Shown here: positions 1 through 6,543 of the stretch, piece by piece | Layout of the letters: each line of letters opens with the position of its first letter | Position numbering within the stretch: the first letter of the stretch is position 1 | Virus record (IMG/VR): IMGVR_UViG_3300047409_000339 | Coordinates: 1 to 25,605 of that record | Source: a virus | DNA length: 25,605 nt | Reading direction: 5' to 3' (one strand) | Made by a program: the position numbers and the translations under genes | Notes under the pieces: generated by a model | Database searches by the model: none | What the model was told of the DNA's origin: nothing | Seen by the model: only the letters and a program-made list of their open reading frames with translations

Positions 1-50
1 GTTTCCCGTCGGTGCGCGCGCCAACACTCCGCTACCCCCCCACTCCCGTC

Positions 51-380
51 CTACCGAGATCGGCGCATACCACGTCGCGCTTCCTCTTCGGTCTTCGCGT
101 CACTGCACGCCGGACACAAGCCCTGCACATTCGCGTCGCTATCGGATCCACCCTCGGCCAGTGGGATGACGTGGTCGCGCACGGTCGCCACCGACACGCG
201 ACCGAGCGCGGCGCAGCGCACGCACAAGGGCTGCTCCCGAAACAGGTCGTGCCGCAACCGTTGCAGGCGACGTCCACGAATCCGGGTGACAGGCTGCGCG
301 TGGCCCCAGGCGGGACGGCGATGCGCCAGACAGCCAGCCCGGCCACAGGTCGCACACGCCCGCGGCGGCGCAGTCGGCAT
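51..380 (-). CDS. Small HNH endonuclease, probably terminase-associated
   Basis: Predicted 109-aa HNH nuclease. Cysteine pairs C9/C12 and C53/C56, then D69-H70, N84 and C89/C92, form the usual zinc-bound beta-beta-alpha metal fold. In known cos phages such as HK97, a small HNH protein next to the terminase genes takes part in DNA cutting for packaging; this gene is last before the left edge, so terminase genes may follow outside the window. The start overlaps the upstream stop (TGATG; a GTG one codon earlier is also possible). Odd point: the His that normally follows the last Cys pair is Ser (S93), so the canonical third HNH residue is missing. It ends in TAG. Family is fairly sure; the packaging role is inferred from position. 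Confidence 0.8.
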   Translation of the reverse strand: MPTAPPRACATCGRAGCLAHRRPAWGHAQPVTRIRGRRLQRLRHDLFREQPLCVRCAALGRVSVATVRDHVIPLAEGGSDSDANVQGLCPACSDAKTEEEARRGMRRSR

Positions 381-1045
381 CACCGTCGGCCTTTCTTCGT
401 CGCCTTCTTCGCGCCGCGCCGGCGCTGATGCGAGTGCAACGGCCGGTTGACCCGATCCGCGGCCGCGTCGCGCTCGAGCGACTGCCCATTCGCGTCCGTC
501 TCGAATTCCGCAACGGGCAGCGTCGGCTGATCGTCCTCGTCGTCGGCCGCATCGTCGTCCGACGTCTCGTCCTCGAAGTCGACGGACGAATCCGCCTCCT
601 CGAAGCTCACGAACCGCATCCCGTTGCGCCAGGCCTCGACGAAGCCGAGCTCCTTGTCACTGACGGGCCCGAACGTCGCTTTCAACACGCACGCGTACCC
701 GGTCATCCCCTTCTCGGTCCGCGCGTAGATCCCGGTGACCTTCACGTGGTCGAGGCGCATCGTCGCATTGGCGGTGTCGGGCGTCGCGTAGATGTCGAGG
801 GCCTGCCGCGGCACGCCGAGCGAGAAGTTGACCCGGGCGAGATGCGGATGCGGATCCGGATGCGACAGCTTGAAGAGTGTCGTGCGCACATCCGGATGCA
901 GCGCCGTCGCGAGCTTCGCGTCGAACGGCTGCACGCGCAGCGTCAACACGATGACCTTGACCTCGCCGTCTTTGCGTTTCTCCGTCGCATGCGCCACGGC
1001 ATCACACGCCAGGCCGACCTTGCCCACGTCGAAGAGTCTGTTCAT
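380..1045 (-). CDS. Hypothetical phage protein with acidic then basic tail
   Basis: 221 aa, not recognised. Residues about 1-140 look like a compact mixed alpha/beta domain. They are followed by a strongly acidic stretch (about 145-170, rich in Asp/Glu) and a basic C-terminus full of Arg and Lys. A globular domain with an acidic tail recalls single-stranded DNA-binding proteins, and the gene lies among recombination and replication genes, but no OB-fold signature can be shown by eye. The start at 1045 is supported by an AAAGGA ribosome binding site about 10 bases upstream. The stop overlaps the start of the small HNH gene. The function remains unknown. Confidence 0.75.
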   Translation of the reverse strand: MNRLFDVGKVGLACDAVAHATEKRKDGEVKVIVLTLRVQPFDAKLATALHPDVRTTLFKLSHPDPHPHLARVNFSLGVPRQALDIYATPDTANATMRLDHVKVTGIYARTEKGMTGYACVLKATFGPVSDKELGFVEAWRNGMRFVSFEEADSSVDFEDETSDDDAADDEDDQPTLPVAEFETDANGQSLERDAAADRVNRPLHSHQRRRGAKKATKKGRR

Positions 1046-1062
1046 CGGCTGTCCTTTCTCGT

Positions 1063-1206
1063 TTACCGAAGCAGATCGAAGAGCACGCCAATCTCCCGCA
1101 GGCGCCGCACATACCCGATCGTCAGGCGATACGCGGCGTCGGCGTCGCCGGCGCCGATGGCGTGCCGGATGACCATCACCCACGAATGCTTGATCGCGGC
1201 GCTCAT
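1063..1206 (-). CDS. Small hypothetical protein (47 aa)
   Basis: 47 aa, mostly helical by composition. The ATG overlaps the stop of the preceding 65-aa gene in an ATGA, the coupling signature seen throughout this operon, and that is the main reason to believe it. Residues 17-25 are an Ala/Gly/Asp-rich segment, and the C-terminal half contains YVRRLREIGVLFDLLR, which could form an amphipathic helix. No known family is recognised. It ends in TAA 17 bases before the next gene. Confidence 0.6.
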   Translation of the reverse strand: MSAAIKHSWVMVIRHAIGAGDADAAYRLTIGYVRRLREIGVLFDLLR

Positions 1207-1400
1207 CTCCCGTTTTCCCGCAGGATCTTTTCAATGCGATGAAAGATGGCCACTTTCGCCCATCCACCAAGGTTTCGGTCGGTGGCATCCACCCACAGGA
1301 CCAAACGATCAGCCTGCTCGCCCGCGTGATTCACAAACAAGTCGTTCACAATCATTCGCGCGATCTCACTTGCCGACTTCGGTCTTGTCACCATCCCCAT
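1203..1400 (-). CDS. Small hypothetical phage protein (65 aa)
   Basis: 65 aa. It starts at an ATG sharing one base with the rusA stop (TGATG) and ends overlapping the next ATG (ATGA), so it is tied into the operon at both ends. It is predicted helical with a basic C-terminus; motifs such as SASEIARMIVNDLF and LGGWAKVAIFHRIEKIL suggest two amphipathic helices. No cysteine clusters, signal peptide or membrane segment are seen. The family is not recognised. Confidence 0.65.
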   Translation of the reverse strand: MGMVTRPKSASEIARMIVNDLFVNHAGEQADRLVLWVDATDRNLGGWAKVAIFHRIEKILRENGR

Positions 1401-1876
1401 CAGCGCCCCGCCGCGAAGAGCGGCTGATCGTGCGCGAGCGGCACGACGCCGTCGGCCGCCTCGACCCGAATGACGGCATGGGGCGCGTCGCCTGGCGCCG
1501 CGTAGCGTTTGATCGCGAGCAGGTCGACGATTTGCGCGTCATCCTGAAAGACGATCCGCGTGATGGCATCCGCCGTACTCCGCACCAACTTGTCGAGATC
1601 GGGCGCCTTTGTGTGCGCCAGGACGCGCCGCGGGAGTGACTTCGGCCGCGGCAGGTAGAACGCGACCGTGAGCCGGACGCCGGCCGTGAGTAACTGGCGC
1701 TCGGCGCTCGGCAAGTCCTGCAAGGCATAACTCGCGCCTTCCGCGACGAGCGTTTGCCAGGACTTCAGATTGCGATTGCTGTCGGTGATGATCGCCCGCG
1801 TCCAGCCGCGCGGGATGAACGCGCGCTTCGACCCCATCTACTGGGCGACGCCGACCACTTGGAATTCCAGCGTCAC
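1400..1876 (-). CDS. rusA: RusA-type Holliday junction resolvase, interrupted by TAG at codon 13
   Basis: RusA enzymes cut four-way DNA junctions as dimers using a cluster of Asp residues. Counted from the internal ATG at 1837, the signature Asp residues are D80 and D82 (in APDLDKL) and D99/D100 (in FQDDAQ), spaced as in E. coli RusA D70, D72 and D91. The natural start appears to be GTG at 1876, which overlaps the upstream TGA (GTGA). From it the frame reads a first beta-strand ending VVGVAQ, then meets TAG at 1838-1840, then continues MGSKRAF without a frame change. The internal ATG at 1837 has no visible ribosome binding site. Either this is a nonsense mutation, the TAG is read through, or a 145-aa protein lacking its first strand is made. 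The RusA identity is strong. Confidence 0.82.
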
Positions 1877-2103
1877 TGGACGGTCTCCGCGCCGGTCGTG
1901 AGCAACGCATAGAGCTGCCCATGAAACGGCAGGATCTCCCGCGACGACGAGGACGGCTCGTCGCGGTCGACCGGCACCCACACCTCCGTGCGGTTCGTAA
2001 AGCGCAGGCGAAGAATCCCATCGGCGTCGATCCGGGCCGCCATCAACCCGACCGCGCGAAGCAGATCGGCCGTCACGGCGAACCGCATCACCCCTCCCGT
2101 CAT
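1873..2103 (-). CDS. Hypothetical protein (76 aa)
   Basis: 76 aa. The start overlaps the stop of the 237-aa HNH gene (ATGA), and the stop overlaps the GTG start of rusA (GTGA). A second possible start is Met6. The sequence suggests a small beta-rich domain (residues about 25-45, ILRLRFTNRTEVWVPVDRDE) followed by a helical end. There are no cysteines or membrane segments. The family is not recognised; position suggests an accessory role in replication or recombination. Confidence 0.65.
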   Translation of the reverse strand: MTGGVMRFAVTADLLRAVGLMAARIDADGILRLRFTNRTEVWVPVDRDEPSSSSREILPFHGQLYALLTTGAETVQ

Positions 2104-2813
2104 CGCGGTGTCTCGACGGCGGCCTCGAGCACCGCCACGTGTTGCGCCGTCTCGAGGATTTGCTGTTGCACCATCCGATACGCCTTGCGTTGGTCAGCGC
2201 GCCATTGCCGCTGGTCGATTTCGTCGTCGGAGAGTTGCCGAACTGCTGTCATCGGCCGCAGCAGCCGCAGCACACCGAGTCGCTCGAGGATCTCGCGCGC
2301 CTCCGCTTCGCTGATATGCGCGGGATGATCCGCCACCGAGACCCGTACCGGATGACCCTGGACGTCGAGCGGCACCTCCCGCAATGCCATCCCGAGCATC
2401 TCATTCAGGGCGTACGGATCGATCGCGATCCGCAGCGTATGAAATCGAACCTTGACGGCCTCCACGAAATCCCCGAGCGACTCGAAGGGCCCGCTATTGA
2501 TCACGTCGCGAATCACGCGCCAATGCAAACGCCGTAAGCGCTCGGCGTCATCATGGTGGGCGTGATGGTGCCGATAACAGAGCACGCGCAGATCGTCATC
2601 GGGTTCGGCGCCTAGATGGTCGTAACGGCGATGATGCACTTCGAGCCTGTCGGTCGCATCACATGCCGGCCATTCGCACCGCCAGGCGGCCAGGACCAAC
2701 GCGCGGTTCCGCCGTCGCCGCCATTCCGGCGTCTGTAAATAATCGTGGTAGGGCATCTGGCGCAACGCCTGGAGCCGGTCCGGATTCGTCGGCTGATCGG
2801 GTGTCTGCATCAT
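2100..2813 (-). CDS. HNH nuclease-domain protein (237 aa)
   Basis: N-terminal HNH domain at about residues 24-90: a YLQTPEWRRRRNRALVLA lead-in, C46 and C51, H60-H61 as the core pair, an acidic loop at 70-74, C79, and a His cluster at 82-87. This resembles McrA/HNH phage nucleases that cut or nick DNA in a metal-dependent way. Residues about 95-237 form a helical domain of unknown function with a Gln-rich C-terminal stretch. The start is an ATG overlapping the previous stop (ATGA). It could be a homing-type endonuclease, but its coupling into the operon favours a resident phage function. Domain assignment is good; target and role are unknown. Confidence 0.8.
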   Translation of the reverse strand: MMQTPDQPTNPDRLQALRQMPYHDYLQTPEWRRRRNRALVLAAWRCEWPACDATDRLEVHHRRYDHLGAEPDDDLRVLCYRHHHAHHDDAERLRRLHWRVIRDVINSGPFESLGDFVEAVKVRFHTLRIAIDPYALNEMLGMALREVPLDVQGHPVRVSVADHPAHISEAEAREILERLGVLRLLRPMTAVRQLSDDEIDQRQWRADQRKAYRMVQQQILETAQHVAVLEAAVETPR

Positions 2814-3076
2814 TCGTCCCGTCCTCGAGGCCGCGTCGGCGCCCACTCGAGCGGCAACAACCCGCGCAAAGGCTGGAAGGCCGGCGCGGGTACCTCGGCG
2901 CGCGCGGGGAGCGGCGGCAAGTCCGGCGGCGCCGGACCATCGCACGTGCACCGGATACTGACGCGCGCCACTCGATCAATGGCGATCACTTTCATCGCCT
3001 CGCCGACCTCGAGCACGTGCCCGCAGAGGCCGCACGTGTAGGCCCGGCCGGCAGCGGCGCGCGTCCAGGTGATCAT
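2810..3076 (-). CDS. Small zinc-ribbon-like protein (88 aa)
   Basis: 88 aa. Residues about 13-45 hold CGLCGH followed by CTC about 27 residues later, a possible four-Cys zinc site. The C-terminal half is Pro/Ala/Arg-rich and probably disordered. The ATG at 3076 is preferred because the predicted domain begins there; an AAGG lies about 12 bases upstream. A longer frame from 3151 exists but its extra N-terminus looks non-coding. The gene is first downstream of the iteron-like region and is coupled by ATGA to the HNH gene. Function unknown. Confidence 0.6.
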   Translation of the reverse strand: MITWTRAAAGRAYTCGLCGHVLEVGEAMKVIAIDRVARVSIRCTCDGPAPPDLPPLPARAEVPAPAFQPLRGLLPLEWAPTRPRGRDE

Positions 3077-3099
3077 GTTCGGCCGCCTTGAAGCTGGCC

Positions 3100-3376
3100 G
3101 TGGGATTCGAAGGCGTTGTCTTCTGTTCTCATTGAGAAAAATTGACAACATCGCGTCTGCGCGAGGTTCTAATTGTTAGTAGTACGACGAGTGGCGCAGA
3201 GAAGAAGACGTACCGCGTTCGCTCGTTCTGTTCTTCTTTTCGGTACGGGATCTTTGGTACGGGTACGGGATCGCGGGCGCGCGCGCGCGCAGGATCGTTG
3301 GAATCCGCGCGGAATCCGCCTGGAATTTCAGCAAAACGCGCAGAATCGTTGGAACAGCAAAACCCGTTCCGGAAAT
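3100..3376. other. Gene-free iteron-like region, possible replication origin
   Basis: No convincing gene here. The region holds clustered short repeats: GGTACGGG at 3242, 3256 and 3262, two extended to GGTACGGGATC; an alternating GC run at 3277-3290; GGAAT at 3300, 3311 and 3322, exactly 11 bases apart; ATCGTTGGAA at 3294 and 3345; CAGCAAAAC at 3329 and 3355. It lies directly downstream of the replication-initiator-like gene. In many phages the origin lies in or beside the initiator gene and carries iterons, so an origin is a fair inference but not shown. Confidence 0.4.
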
Positions 3377-3733
3377 TTACGTGTGCCCGTTGCGTTGCTT
3401 GCGTAGGCGATCCTCTTTTCGCTTTTTCTTTATTTCGTTGGCCGACGGGTTGTAATCCCTGAAGTCGTGAATCTGAAAACCGCCGGCCACTTTTTCGAGG
3501 AGATCCGCCTTCGCAAGCGCGCCAGCGATGGAGAGCGGATTCTCGGCATGGCCGAAGCCCAAGATCACATCCTCGGGGAGAAAGCCGTCGGTCAAGTGTT
3601 TGTTACTCCAGAGCAGGCTCAGGGTGTAGAAGCCCAACGCGATCACCGGGCCGTTTTTGCCGATGGCCCGCCCGGCCTGAAAAATCTTGGCGTGATCGAT
3701 CAGTGCATCGTCGAGCTTGGACCACATGGGCAC
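3377..3733 (-). CDS. Replication-initiator-like N-terminal domain protein
   Basis: 118 aa starting GTG, or ATG two codons later (MWSKLDD). The layout, W-x-KLDD at the start, a helical segment with LTDGFLPEDV, then FQIHDFRDYNPS and a basic tail (KKKRKEDRLRKQR), matches the N-terminal winged-helix region of many phage replication proteins found in operons with RusA and HNH genes. Such proteins usually run longer with a DnaD-like or helicase-loading part; here the protein stops after the basic tail, so it is short for the family. It is immediately upstream of the iteron-like region. Assigned by motif memory, not by search. Confidence 0.6.
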   Translation of the reverse strand: MPMWSKLDDALIDHAKIFQAGRAIGKNGPVIALGFYTLSLLWSNKHLTDGFLPEDVILGFGHAENPLSIAGALAKADLLEKVAGGFQIHDFRDYNPSANEIKKKRKEDRLRKQRNGHT

Positions 3734-3736
3734 TCG

Positions 3737-3889
3737 TCATTCCGTGGCGGCCGCCGGGCCGCTCGCCGACTTGTTGGTCTTGGTGGCCGCGATCGCGGCG
3801 ACGAGCTCCTCGCGCTGGAGGCGCAGCGCGGCGATCCTCGCGTCGATCTGTGCGAGCAGTTTCTCCGCGAAGGTCGCGCGCTTCGCCAT
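3737..3889 (-). CDS. Small helical protein (50 aa)
   Basis: 50 aa, starting ATG four bases after the TAG stop of the Pro-rich gene and ending at TGA four bases before the GTG of the initiator-like gene. The sequence is Ala/Arg/Glu/Lys-rich (start MAKRATFAEKLLAQI), with a heptad-like pattern over residues about 8-37 that suggests a short coiled coil, then a Ser/Gly/Ala tail. The tight spacing on both sides supports it. No family recognised. Confidence 0.55.
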   Translation of the reverse strand: MAKRATFAEKLLAQIDARIAALRLQREELVAAIAATKTNKSASGPAAATE

Positions 3890-3893
3890 CGAT

Positions 3894-4049
3894 CTATCCG
3901 TCCGTCGGCGCGGGCGCCGTGGGTTCGGGGGGCAAGCCGTGATCGGGCTTCGCCGGTCGCCCTGGGGGTTCCGGCTTGGGCAGATCGTGATCCGGCTTCG
4001 GCCGATCCTGGTCCGGGCGACGGGGTTCGGGTTTTGGTGGTGTCGGCAT
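3894..4049 (-). CDS. Proline-rich small protein with internal repeats (51 aa)
   Basis: 51 aa, nearly all Pro, Lys, Glu, Asp, His, Arg and Gly. Two imperfect copies of a unit like PKPDHDLPKPEPPGRP (about 17-32) and AKPDHGLPPEP (about 33-43) are visible. A strong ribosome binding site (AGGAGAGAGGA) lies 8-18 bases before the ATG, which makes a real gene likely despite the low-complexity sequence. It is probably unstructured. No catalytic features. It is the first gene left of the gap holding the divergent plus-strand gene. Confidence 0.6.
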   Translation of the reverse strand: MPTPPKPEPRRPDQDRPKPDHDLPKPEPPGRPAKPDHGLPPEPTAPAPTDG

Positions 4050-4092
4050 CGTAATGTCCTCTCTCCTGGTTGTGCGTTGACTGCCCATCAGC

Positions 4093-4122
4093 TTGCGACG
4101 GTTATCCGCCGTCAGATATTCT
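4093..4122 (+). promoter_or_regulatory. Candidate promoter and hairpin for the plus-strand coiled-coil gene
   Basis: TTGCGA at 4093-4098 and TATTCT at 4117-4122 are 18 bases apart, giving a start of transcription about 20 bases before the ATG at 4148. A perfect inverted repeat, GACGG-N7-CCGTC, at 4097-4113 fills the spacer and could be an operator. The same region must also serve the minus-strand gene starting at 4049. Seen by eye only. Confidence 0.3.
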
Positions 4123-4147
4123 GAAGAGACATATAACCGAATCCTAA

Positions 4148-4459
4148 ATGGCGAATGACCTGACCGACTTCAATAGCGCGTTGAGCCACATGGGCAACGG
4201 CATCCGCCGCGCGCGGGCCGGCTTTAAGGCCGCCGACGACGGGTTCGCCGAGGCGGATGCCGGCTTCCTCGCAGCCTTGGAGGCGCTGAAGGCGATCACG
4301 ATCGCCCGGGGCACCCTCGAGGAACGCTTCACCGAACTGCGCGAGACGATCGCCCGGCTGGAAACCGAGCTCCTCGCCCAGGGCGTCGAACTGCACGCCC
4401 TCCGCGCCGAGTTGGACGCCACGCGCGCCGAGGTGCGTGCGCTGCGCCCATCGTCCTAG
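4148..4459 (+). CDS. Coiled-coil protein on the strand opposite to its operon
   Basis: 103 aa. From about residue 45 on there is a clear heptad pattern (LEERFTELRETIARLETELL and onwards to RALRPSS) typical of a coiled coil; the first 40 residues are Ala/Gly/Asp-rich and also helical. It is the only plus-strand gene in an otherwise leftward early operon, lying between the NinB-like gene (convergent, 8 bases between stops) and the Pro-rich gene (divergent). The opposite frame over the same bases is Gly/Arg-rich and lacks coupling, so this strand is preferred. It ends in TAG. It could be an independently expressed cargo gene or a regulator; function unknown. Confidence 0.65.
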   Translation: MANDLTDFNSALSHMGNGIRRARAGFKAADDGFAEADAGFLAALEALKAITIARGTLEERFTELRETIARLETELLAQGVELHALRAELDATRAEVRALRPSS

Positions 4460-4467
4460 ACGCCTCG

Positions 4468-4899
4468 TCAAGCGGCCACCTTGCGCGGCGATCCCACCGT
4501 CACGCCGAGCGTGCAGGCAAACGCGGCAATATCCGTCAGGTACACGCTGAATTCGTCCTTCGTGAGCGTCGTCGTGGTGAGCGCCTCGAGCGCGACGTCA
4601 TCGACAACCACGCCCTGTTGGTCGTGGATGATGATCCGGTGCTGCGCCGGCAGGAACCGCCGCTTCAGATACGCGTGCATCACGAGCGGCGAGCAGCCGG
4701 TGTGCGCGGCCAGAGGCGCCACGTAGCCGGCCCAGTACAGCGCGTTGGCCGGGCGCGAACGGGTGGCTCGGGCGGGTTCAATCCGCACGATCACCTCGCC
4801 ATCGGGCCACGCCGCACACGCGCGCTCGAAGGCGAGTTTCTGCCGCAGCTTCAGCTTGCCCTGTCGCACGAAGCCGCTGGCCACGTAGTCGCGCGGCAT
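4468..4899 (-). CDS. NinB-like recombination-associated protein
   Basis: 143 aa. The segment SRPANALYWAGYVAPLAAHTGCSPLVMHAYLKRRFLP (quoted in parts: NALYW near 53-57, MHAYLKRRFL near 74-83) followed by an LTKDEFSVYLTDIAAFA-type helix near 113-130 and a GVTVGSP end follows the layout of lambda NinB (Orf) family proteins, which bind single-stranded DNA and assist recombination with exonuclease and annealing protein. It starts two bases after the exonuclease stop. Context with exonuclease, putative annealing protein and RusA supports the call. Confidence 0.65.
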   Translation of the reverse strand: MPRDYVASGFVRQGKLKLRQKLAFERACAAWPDGEVIVRIEPARATRSRPANALYWAGYVAPLAAHTGCSPLVMHAYLKRRFLPAQHRIIIHDQQGVVVDDVALEALTTTTLTKDEFSVYLTDIAAFACTLGVTVGSPRKVAA

Positions 4900-4901
4900 G
4901 G

Positions 4902-5558
4902 TCAGGCCACCACCGCGGCGAGCTGCGCCATGGACGCAATCGCCTCATAGTCGCGATCGACTTCGGCCAGAAACAGGCGCACGAGTAACTCGTACGCTTT
5001 CAAGTCGACGTCGGCGCGAGTCATGCGCGTGATCGTGAACTGCAAGGCCGGCGGAAAGCGGTCATCCCAGGACACGAAGTCGCACCAGGCCGCGCCGGTC
5101 AGCCACAGCAAGTGCGTCATCTGCGCCTGGTAGTCCTTCGGCACGGTGTGCGAGCGCAGGTACGACAGGTGCGTCGCGGACTTCGGGCACTTGATTTCGA
5201 TCAGGCCGGTGAAGTCGTCGATCATGCCGTCGGGTGAGCCGCCGGTCGCGAGCTCGGGATGCTGCACGAAGCCGCAGGGCTGCACCAGGCGGCCGGTGAT
5301 GGCTTCGTAGGCCGCGCGTGCGTCCGGTTCGCGGTCGATTCCCCGTTGCATCTCTTTGTTGATGAACGTGTCCTCTTGCCCGACGCCGGTCAGCCGCTCG
5401 CAGACAATTTGCAGCCGCAGATCGCGCCGGGCGGCGGCCTCGCCGGACTTGATCGTCGCCAGCATGTCGCACGCCCGTGACGCGGTCAGCTTGCCCACGC
5501 GCGCGGTATACCAGGCCGGCGTGCGTTGATCGGGGGTCAGGAGGGTGAAGCTGGTCAT
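4902..5558 (-). CDS. YqaJ / lambda-exonuclease family recombination nuclease
   Basis: 218 aa. Family signatures are visible in order: an N-terminal RTPAWYTARVGKLTAS segment (12-27), RGIDREPDARAAYE (72-85) with the conserved Glu, GSPDGMID (107-114) with D110, LIEIKCPKS (119-127) giving the E121-x-K123 catalytic pair, and QAQMTHLLWLTG (144-155). Enzymes of this family degrade one strand from double-stranded ends to prepare DNA for single-strand annealing. The upstream gene, seven bases away, is the likely annealing partner. A GAGGGGAC ribosome binding site precedes the ATG. High confidence in the family. Confidence 0.92.
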   Translation of the reverse strand: MTSFTLLTPDQRTPAWYTARVGKLTASRACDMLATIKSGEAAARRDLRLQIVCERLTGVGQEDTFINKEMQRGIDREPDARAAYEAITGRLVQPCGFVQHPELATGGSPDGMIDDFTGLIEIKCPKSATHLSYLRSHTVPKDYQAQMTHLLWLTGAAWCDFVSWDDRFPPALQFTITRMTRADVDLKAYELLVRLFLAEVDRDYEAIASMAQLAAVVA

Positions 5559-5565
5559 CGTCCCC

Positions 5566-6543
5566 TCACTCGCCCTTCGGGTCCTGCTTCTTCGCGTCGG
5601 CCATCGCGGCCCGCACCTTCAGGCTGTCCCAAGCCCCGGGCTCGGTGGCGGTGAGGTACTCGCGCGTGGCTTGCGGCGAGTTCTTCCAGGCCTCGGCCAG
5701 CAGCGCCACGCCTTCATCGGCGACGGCTTGCAGATCCGTCAGCCACTCGTCGAATCCGTCCGGCTTCGGTTTGTCCGTCGGCTTCGGGTCGCGCGTCGGC
5801 CCGGCGAAGGCCTCGTCGACGGTCGTATCGCCTTCCTTGATCGCCGTCGCGAGTCCCTTGAGCGTGGCCATGTGCTCAAGCGTGATGTCCTCGGCGCCTT
5901 TGACCTCGAGCAGCGCGAACACCTTCGCGTTGGGCACGCCCATCTTGAGGAAGTACGTCAGCATCGCGTCGCGCCGCTTCACCAGCGTCGACGCATCGCC
6001 GACGGCGACCTGGCGGCAGGCTTCATACACCGGCCCCCAAAAGGCCTTCGGGACCACCTTCAACACGGCGTTGCGGATCGCGATCGACGTCGCCGCGTTC
6101 GAGGTGACGCCGATCATGTCGTCGGAAAACCGCTTGCCGTTCTTGCCGGTGATGCGGCGTTTGGTCTCGAAGGCGATCAGCACGTTGTTCTGGATGTCGA
6201 AGGCGGTGCCGCGGGCGGTGATGAACCGGCCGTCATCGTCGACCGGCCGGCCCTCGATCCGCATGTTGCCGTAGGCACTGGCCAAGATTTCCGCCAGTCG
6301 CGCCGAGGGCCCTTCGATGGTTTTGCCGTCGCGCGGCAGCGCATAGATGCACGACTCGGCGGTGTCTTGATCGAGCGTGGCCATCTCAAGCGCACGATCC
6401 TTGAAGGTCTTGAGCGAGCGGGGAAAGCGTTTCGCCGTGGCGATCTGCACATCGATCTCGCCGCGGGTGATCGACTCGATCGCGTGACTGCTCGTCACCT
6501 CGAGCGGATCCGGCTCCAGCACCATCGTCGGCTCCTTGCTCAT
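5566..6543 (-). CDS. Putative phage single-strand annealing protein
   Basis: 325 aa. The start overlaps the previous stop (ATGA at 6540-6543). The best conserved-looking core is about residues 65-205: GKTIEGPSARLAEILASAYGN (given here as two parts, GKTIEGPS and ARLAEILASAYGN), FITARGTAFDIQNNV, ITGKNGKRFSDDMIGV, SNAATSIAIRNAVLKVVP, and an Ala-rich helix to about 205. The C-terminal 90 residues have a Pro/Lys/Asp linker and a helical end. I know this sequence type from phage operons but cannot place it by eye in RecT/Redbeta, Erf or Rad52-like families. Its position immediately before a YqaJ exonuclease is the classic place for an annealing partner, and that drives the call. Confidence 0.6.
   Translation of the reverse strand: MSKEPTMVLEPDPLEVTSSHAIESITRGEIDVQIATAKRFPRSLKTFKDRALEMATLDQDTAESCIYALPRDGKTIEGPSARLAEILASAYGNMRIEGRPVDDDGRFITARGTAFDIQNNVLIAFETKRRITGKNGKRFSDDMIGVTSNAATSIAIRNAVLKVVPKAFWGPVYEACRQVAVGDASTLVKRRDAMLTYFLKMGVPNAKVFALLEVKGAEDITLEHMATLKGLATAIKEGDTTVDEAFAGPTRDPKPTDKPKPDGFDEWLTDLQAVADEGVALLAEAWKNSPQATREYLTATEPGAWDSLKVRAAMADAKKQDPKGE

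Noticed and set aside
428-1639. Long plus-strand frame (403 aa) at the left
   Set aside because: Arg-rich, no ribosome binding site, lies over several minus-strand genes joined by ATGA/TGATG overlaps. It is the open antisense frame expected in GC-rich DNA.
3142-3462. Plus-strand frame (106 aa) across the iteron-like region
   Set aside because: Low-quality composition and repeats; it starts in AT-rich DNA without a ribosome binding site and overlaps the end of the initiator-like gene.
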